64,000 bases of DNA from Moringa oleifera. Lineage: Eukaryota > Streptophyta > Magnoliopsida > Brassicales > Moringaceae. The first letter of the stretch is position 1, and each line of letters starts with the position of its first letter. Shown here one piece after another: positions 60,194 to 64,000 of the stretch. Made by a program: the position numbers and the translations under genes. The stretch spans positions 3,787,001 to 3,851,000 of the forward strand of contig JAJFZO010000049.1 in the NCBI GenBank assembly GCA_021397835.1, given 5' to 3'. The notes beneath the pieces are model-generated. The model saw only the letters and a program-made list of their open reading frames with translations. It searched no databases and was not told the DNA's origin.

Positions 60194-61400
60194 CATGATA
60201 ACATCACCTGTGTGCATGAGAATGTTGCAGCGGTAACAGTTATTGATTTCAGTTATGCCTGAGCTAGTAGGATTCTTGACCTATTCTAGTGAAGTTGAAC
60301 ACATACTGGATTGGCTTATTTGCAGCAAAGGTATTTGTTGCCTGCTAAATTGTGCAGAGAAAACATGAATAGTCATACTCGATAATTGCTGAATCAGGAA
60401 GTTGTTATTGGATGCCTTTCAGTGACAAAATAGAGAGACATTTCTACGTTTCTGTTATATGAAGATCAATTTCTCAGATATTTTTGCTAAAACTTCTTGT
60501 ACATTGAGATGCACTTTTCTCTTTTGTCTTTTGTCTTCCTATCCCTCATGTTTCAATGTCAATAGTACAATTTCTGTATTGTTGCCATGGATGTGTCAAG
60601 TGCAAGCAGTAGAAGTGGATCAATAATGGTGAATAACAGGTAGACATAGCGAGAGCTCTTTTGGGCTAGTTATATGGCTATTTTCGCCATGGAAATTTGT
60701 CAATCTCTCTGCAAAGAGAGTTTTATCTTTTTGATTCTGTGGAAGTGGCAGAGAAGGAGGTTCTTGATAGGGCTGGTGGACGGGTGATCTTATCAAGGAA
60801 GAAGGTGAAGAAGTTAAAAAAGAGTAAATAAATTTTAAATTTTAAATTTTATTCTTTTTTAATTAAATTTTTACTTTTAAAATGTATTTAAATAAATTTT
60901 AATATTTTAATTTTATTTAAATTAAATGTTATTAAAATTTTAAATATTAAATATATTTAAATTAAAGATATTATATAATAAATTTTGATTTATAATTTTT
61001 TAAATGTAGAAAAAATAAGTTATTATTATTTTTTAAATATTAAAAATATATTTTTTAAAATATATTATTAAAAATTTTATAAAAAACAATTAATTAATTG
61101 AAAATTTTTTAAATTTGAAAGATAAAATTGAAATAAAATATGAAATTTACATAAGTTATTTTTATTATTTTAATAATAAAAAATTTATTATTTTTTATAA
61201 TTATTTAAGATAAAATTTAATTTAATTTAAATAAAATTAATAAATTAAAAATTCATTTAAATATATTTTAAATATTAGAGTTTGAATGAAAAGAATGTGT
61301 AAAATTTTAAACAAAACGAAGCCCCTTTTTTAATCTTTAATTCCCTACCTAAAATGATTCTATCCATGATATGGGGGCTTCTATTGTGTGGAGCAAGGAA
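60194..61400. other. 3' flank of the AlkB gene and AT-rich spacer
   Basis: 60194 to about 60600 should be 3' UTR and terminator. An orphan ORF-like stretch at 60672-60829 is discussed as a finding. 60830-61320 is extremely AT-rich with nothing recognised. Confidence 0.5.
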
Positions 61401-61835
61401 GCCCAAGCCCAGGCGCACCCAAGAGAAGATGAAAAGGTCAGGTTATTCTGTTCCCTTCCAGGCATGACCACGTGGCAAGAAGGTGGTGGTCGTGAATGAA
61501 ACGACAGCACACAGAAGTGCCAGTGAATCCAAGCTGCCTTTTTACAATTTTCAAATCACGCAGAGCGTGTCATGTCTGAACAACTATCTCTCTCTCTCTT
61601 TTTCTCCCTTTGTGTGATTAACTCAGCTGGGTGTGTCTGAATGATAAAAACGCGTATTAGTTTTCTTAAACCTTTTTGTGCTTCTCTATCCAGAAATTTC
61701 CTTCGGGTTTCTATTTCCATGAAATCCTAATAAAACATTGCAGAAATATTCTGCTTATCCATCTAAGAAGTTGCGCGTCTCAGATCAGACCGGATCCTGC
61801 TTGAGCCACTGTGAGACGCAAGAATAAGAAAACAG
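61401..61835 (+). promoter_or_regulatory. Promoter and 5' leader of the xylosyltransferase gene
   Basis: Contains a palindromic G-box CCACGTGG at 61468-61475 and a (CT)n run at 61587-61599 typical of plant 5' leaders. No transcription start can be fixed. Confidence 0.5.
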
Positions 61836-63221
61836 ATGAAGGAAATGATAGAGAGGTGGCTGGGAGCGCAAAGATCTCGGAAGATCCATAGAGCTATGCG
61901 CCATGGCAAGGTGACGCTGCTCTGTCTCGTCCTCACGGTGGTCGTCCTGCGTGGAACAATAGGGGCCGGCAAGTTTGGAACCCCGGAGCAGGACTTCGTC
62001 GAGATTCGTGACCATTTCTATTCGCGGAAGCGAGCCGAGCCGCATCGGGTCCTCGAGGAGGTCCAAACGACGACGTCCTCCTCGTCCGATGATTCTTCTG
62101 CCGCTTCCGGCACAAACAACTACGAGACGTTCGACATCAATAAGATATTCAAGGACGAGGGACAGGATGAGAAGCCCGACCCTAATAAGCCATACTCTCT
62201 CGGTCCCAAAATCTCTGACTGGGACGAGCAGAGATCCGAATGGCTCAAACAAAACCCTCATTTCCCGAATTTCATTGGACCCAACAAGCCCCGGGTTCTG
62301 CTGGTTACTGGGTCATCCCCAAAACCGTGCGAAAACCCGGTTGGTGATCACTACCTCTTGAAATCGATCAAGAACAAAATCGACTACTGCAGGCTTCACG
62401 GGATTGAGATCTTCTACAACATGGCGCTTCTCGATGCTGAGATGGCCGGGTTCTGGGCAAAGCTCCCGTTGATTCGTAAGCTTTTATTGTCTCACCCAGA
62501 AGTTGAGTTTCTCTGGTGGATGGATAGTGACGCGATGTTCACAGATATGGCGTTCGAGGTACCATGGGAGAGGTACAAGGATTCCAATCTTGTGATGCAC
62601 GGTTGGAATGAAATGGTTTATGATCAAAAGAATTGGATCGGATTGAATACAGGTAGTTTCTTGTTAAGGAATGGCCAGTGGGCATTGGATCTTCTGGATG
62701 TGTGGGCACCAATGGGTCCTAAAGGGAAGATTAGGGAGGAGGCCGGTAAGATACTGACCCGGGAGCTCAAGGATAGGCCTGTTTTTGAAGCAGATGATCA
62801 GTCCGCCATGGTTTATTTGCTGGCCACACAAAGGGAGAAGTGGGGAGACAAGGTGTATTTGGAAAACGCATATTATCTGCATGGCTACTGGGGAATTTTG
62901 GTTGATAGATATGAGGAAATGATTGAAAATTATCATCCAGGTTTGGGTGATCACAGGTGGCCATTGGTGACCCATTTTGTGGGTTGCAAGCCATGTGGGA
63001 AGTTTGGGGATTACCCAGTTGAGAGGTGCTTGAAGCAGATGGACAGAGCATTCAATTTTGGTGATAACCAGATACTTCAAATTTATGGATTCACACATAA
63101 GTCATTGTCTAGTCGGCGGGTTAAGAGAGTTCGTAATGAGACTAGCAATCCCCTTGAGGTTAAAGATGAGCTTGGTTTGCTTCATCCTGCATTCAAGGCC
63201 GTTAAGGCATCCTCTGCTTGA
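61836..63221 (+). CDS. XXT2: Xyloglucan alpha-1,6-xylosyltransferase (GT34, XXT2-like)
   Basis: Golgi type II membrane enzyme that adds xylose from UDP-xylose to the glucan backbone of xyloglucan, a main hemicellulose. Intronless, 461 aa from the first ATG. An in-frame ATG at 61845 (MIERWLGA) matches the conserved start of XXT1/XXT2, so 458 aa is equally or more likely. A short cytosolic basic tail is followed by one transmembrane anchor (about 26-44) and a Ser-rich stem (80-95). The GT34 catalytic domain begins near 155 (KPRVLLVTGSSPKPCENPVG), has the metal-binding DSD at 230-232 (WWMDSDAMF), and contains NWIGLNTGSFLLRN, EADDQSAMVYLL and THFVGCKPCGKFGDY. Catalytic residues all look intact. 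A partial copy of its last 26 codons follows in tandem. Confidence 0.95.
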   Translation: MKEMIERWLGAQRSRKIHRAMRHGKVTLLCLVLTVVVLRGTIGAGKFGTPEQDFVEIRDHFYSRKRAEPHRVLEEVQTTTSSSSDDSSAASGTNNYETFDINKIFKDEGQDEKPDPNKPYSLGPKISDWDEQRSEWLKQNPHFPNFIGPNKPRVLLVTGSSPKPCENPVGDHYLLKSIKNKIDYCRLHGIEIFYNMALLDAEMAGFWAKLPLIRKLLLSHPEVEFLWWMDSDAMFTDMAFEVPWERYKDSNLVMHGWNEMVYDQKNWIGLNTGSFLLRNGQWALDLLDVWAPMGPKGKIREEAGKILTRELKDRPVFEADDQSAMVYLLATQREKWGDKVYLENAYYLHGYWGILVDRYEEMIENYHPGLGDHRWPLVTHFVGCKPCGKFGDYPVERCLKQMDRAFNFGDNQILQIYGFTHKSLSSRRVKRVRNETSNPLEVKDELGLLHPAFKAVKASSA

Positions 63222-63336
63222 TTGTGCTGTATTGATGAGTAGCAATCCCCTTGAGGTTAAAGATGAGCTTCGGATTGCTTTATCCTGTATTCGGAGCTGT
63301 TAAGGTATCCTCTGCCTGATTGTGCCGTATTGGTGT
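63144..63336 (+). repeat. 97-bp tandem duplication of the xylosyltransferase 3' end
   Basis: 63144-63240 (last 25-26 codons, stop codon and 19 bases) is repeated at 63241-63336 with about a dozen differences and a one-base gain (CTTCGGATTG against CTTGGTTTG). The second copy lies after the stop, within the 3' UTR, and is not translated. Confidence 0.92.
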
Positions 63337-64000
63337 TTCCTACGATACTAAATAGTAAGATAAAATGTGCCACTATGTGTAGGCAGTTGTTATCTGTGTC
63401 TCTTGTTAGGTCTGGAGATAGTATTCTTTTGTTCCTTGTCTGTGTTTAGATTATAAACTTTGTAATGCTTTCCTAAGGAAAATAGAGGCCATGTTTTTGT
63501 TTCAAACTATTCAATTTTTGTATCGGCAAATTCTTTATCTCATATGCAGTGATACATGGCTAAAAATCTCCTTGTAGACTCATTAGCCATTAAGTTATGT
63601 CAGTTTAGTTGCTGGGCTAAGTTTTAAAGCATTGTAATATGAATTATTTCCAATAATGGTTATATATCACTTACTTATTCCATCAATGTCCGGATGTTTT
63701 TAGGACTGTTTGCTGATCTTTGCTTGCAGAGTTTGTTTTATGTGGATATGGAAGGGGTATGCCTATAACAGTCAGTACTAGACTCATGCTAATGGATTAG
63801 ATCCTCATCTTGCAAAACAAGTTATCATACACTTCATCTTTTTCATTTTGAGCTTATTGAGACCTTTGTGTTAGAAAGTATTAAGTACAAGAAAAGGATT
63901 GATCCTTCCACTAAACTTTCGGATTTGTTGATTTAGTGGTCTTCTTCTTATATGTTTCAATATGTTAATAGTCTGCATAATTTATTACCGTAGAGATATT
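63337..64000. other. 3' flank of the xylosyltransferase gene
   Basis: Probably the remaining 3' UTR (to about 63500) and intergenic DNA. No further gene seen before the window end. Confidence 0.5.

Noticed and set aside
61785..63098. Minus-strand open frames of 94-158 codons.
   Set aside because: Antisense shadows of the xylosyltransferase gene.

Overview
This is a nuclear segment from a flowering plant, most likely a eudicot. The genes have many short introns and AT-rich intergenic DNA, the introns carry transposon relics, and the gene set is a plant one: TOC159, a xyloglucan xylosyltransferase, a REF/SRPP protein and PMS1. I cannot name the species.

Layout. 1-818 (-) holds the first two coding exons of PMS1, cut by the window edge. 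1.46-6.79 kb is a decayed LINE (+). 7.3-12.36 kb is a tandem duplication of about 2.2 kb per unit, each unit with a three-exon hotdog thioesterase gene (-). 14.2-18.9 kb (-) is thiamin pyrophosphokinase in six exons. 20.3-44.8 kb (-) is one very long gene in 27 coding exons for an FHA-AAA ATPase of 1251 aa. Its 14.3-kb intron 14 holds a nested transposon complex: a Ty3/Gypsy element (25181-38385) with recognisable LTRs and a CCTAG target duplication, with two LINEs lying tail to tail inside it. 45-51.2 kb is AT-rich intergenic DNA with a CACTA-like end and a divergent copy of the TOC159 upstream region. 51.76-55.97 kb (+) is an intronless TOC159 reading frame. 56.6-57.5 kb (-) is a REF/SRPP (lipid-droplet-associated) gene with ABRE/G-box motifs upstream. 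58.4-60.2 kb (+) is an AlkB-like 2OG-Fe(II) dioxygenase. 61.8-63.2 kb (+) is a GT34 xyloglucan xylosyltransferase (XXT2-like), followed by a tandem copy of its own 3' end.

The genes do not form one pathway. Their common theme is conserved neighbourhood. From memory, PMS1, the AAA ATPase, the AlkB homologue, XXT2 and TOC159 lie together on Arabidopsis chromosome 4 (At4g02460-At4g02510), and a TPK gene sits beside the paralogous AAA gene on chromosome 1 (At1g02880/At1g02890). All exon structures were derived by hand from reading frame, splice dinucleotides and remembered family sequence; phases and residue counts close exactly for every gene given. No clearly undescribed system was found. The items most worth a second look are an in-frame, targeting-peptide-like extension upstream of the TPK start, a GC-AG intron and two apparently inactivated ligand sites in the AAA protein, a shared 3'-terminal hairpin in the LINEs, and the duplicated TOC159 upstream block.
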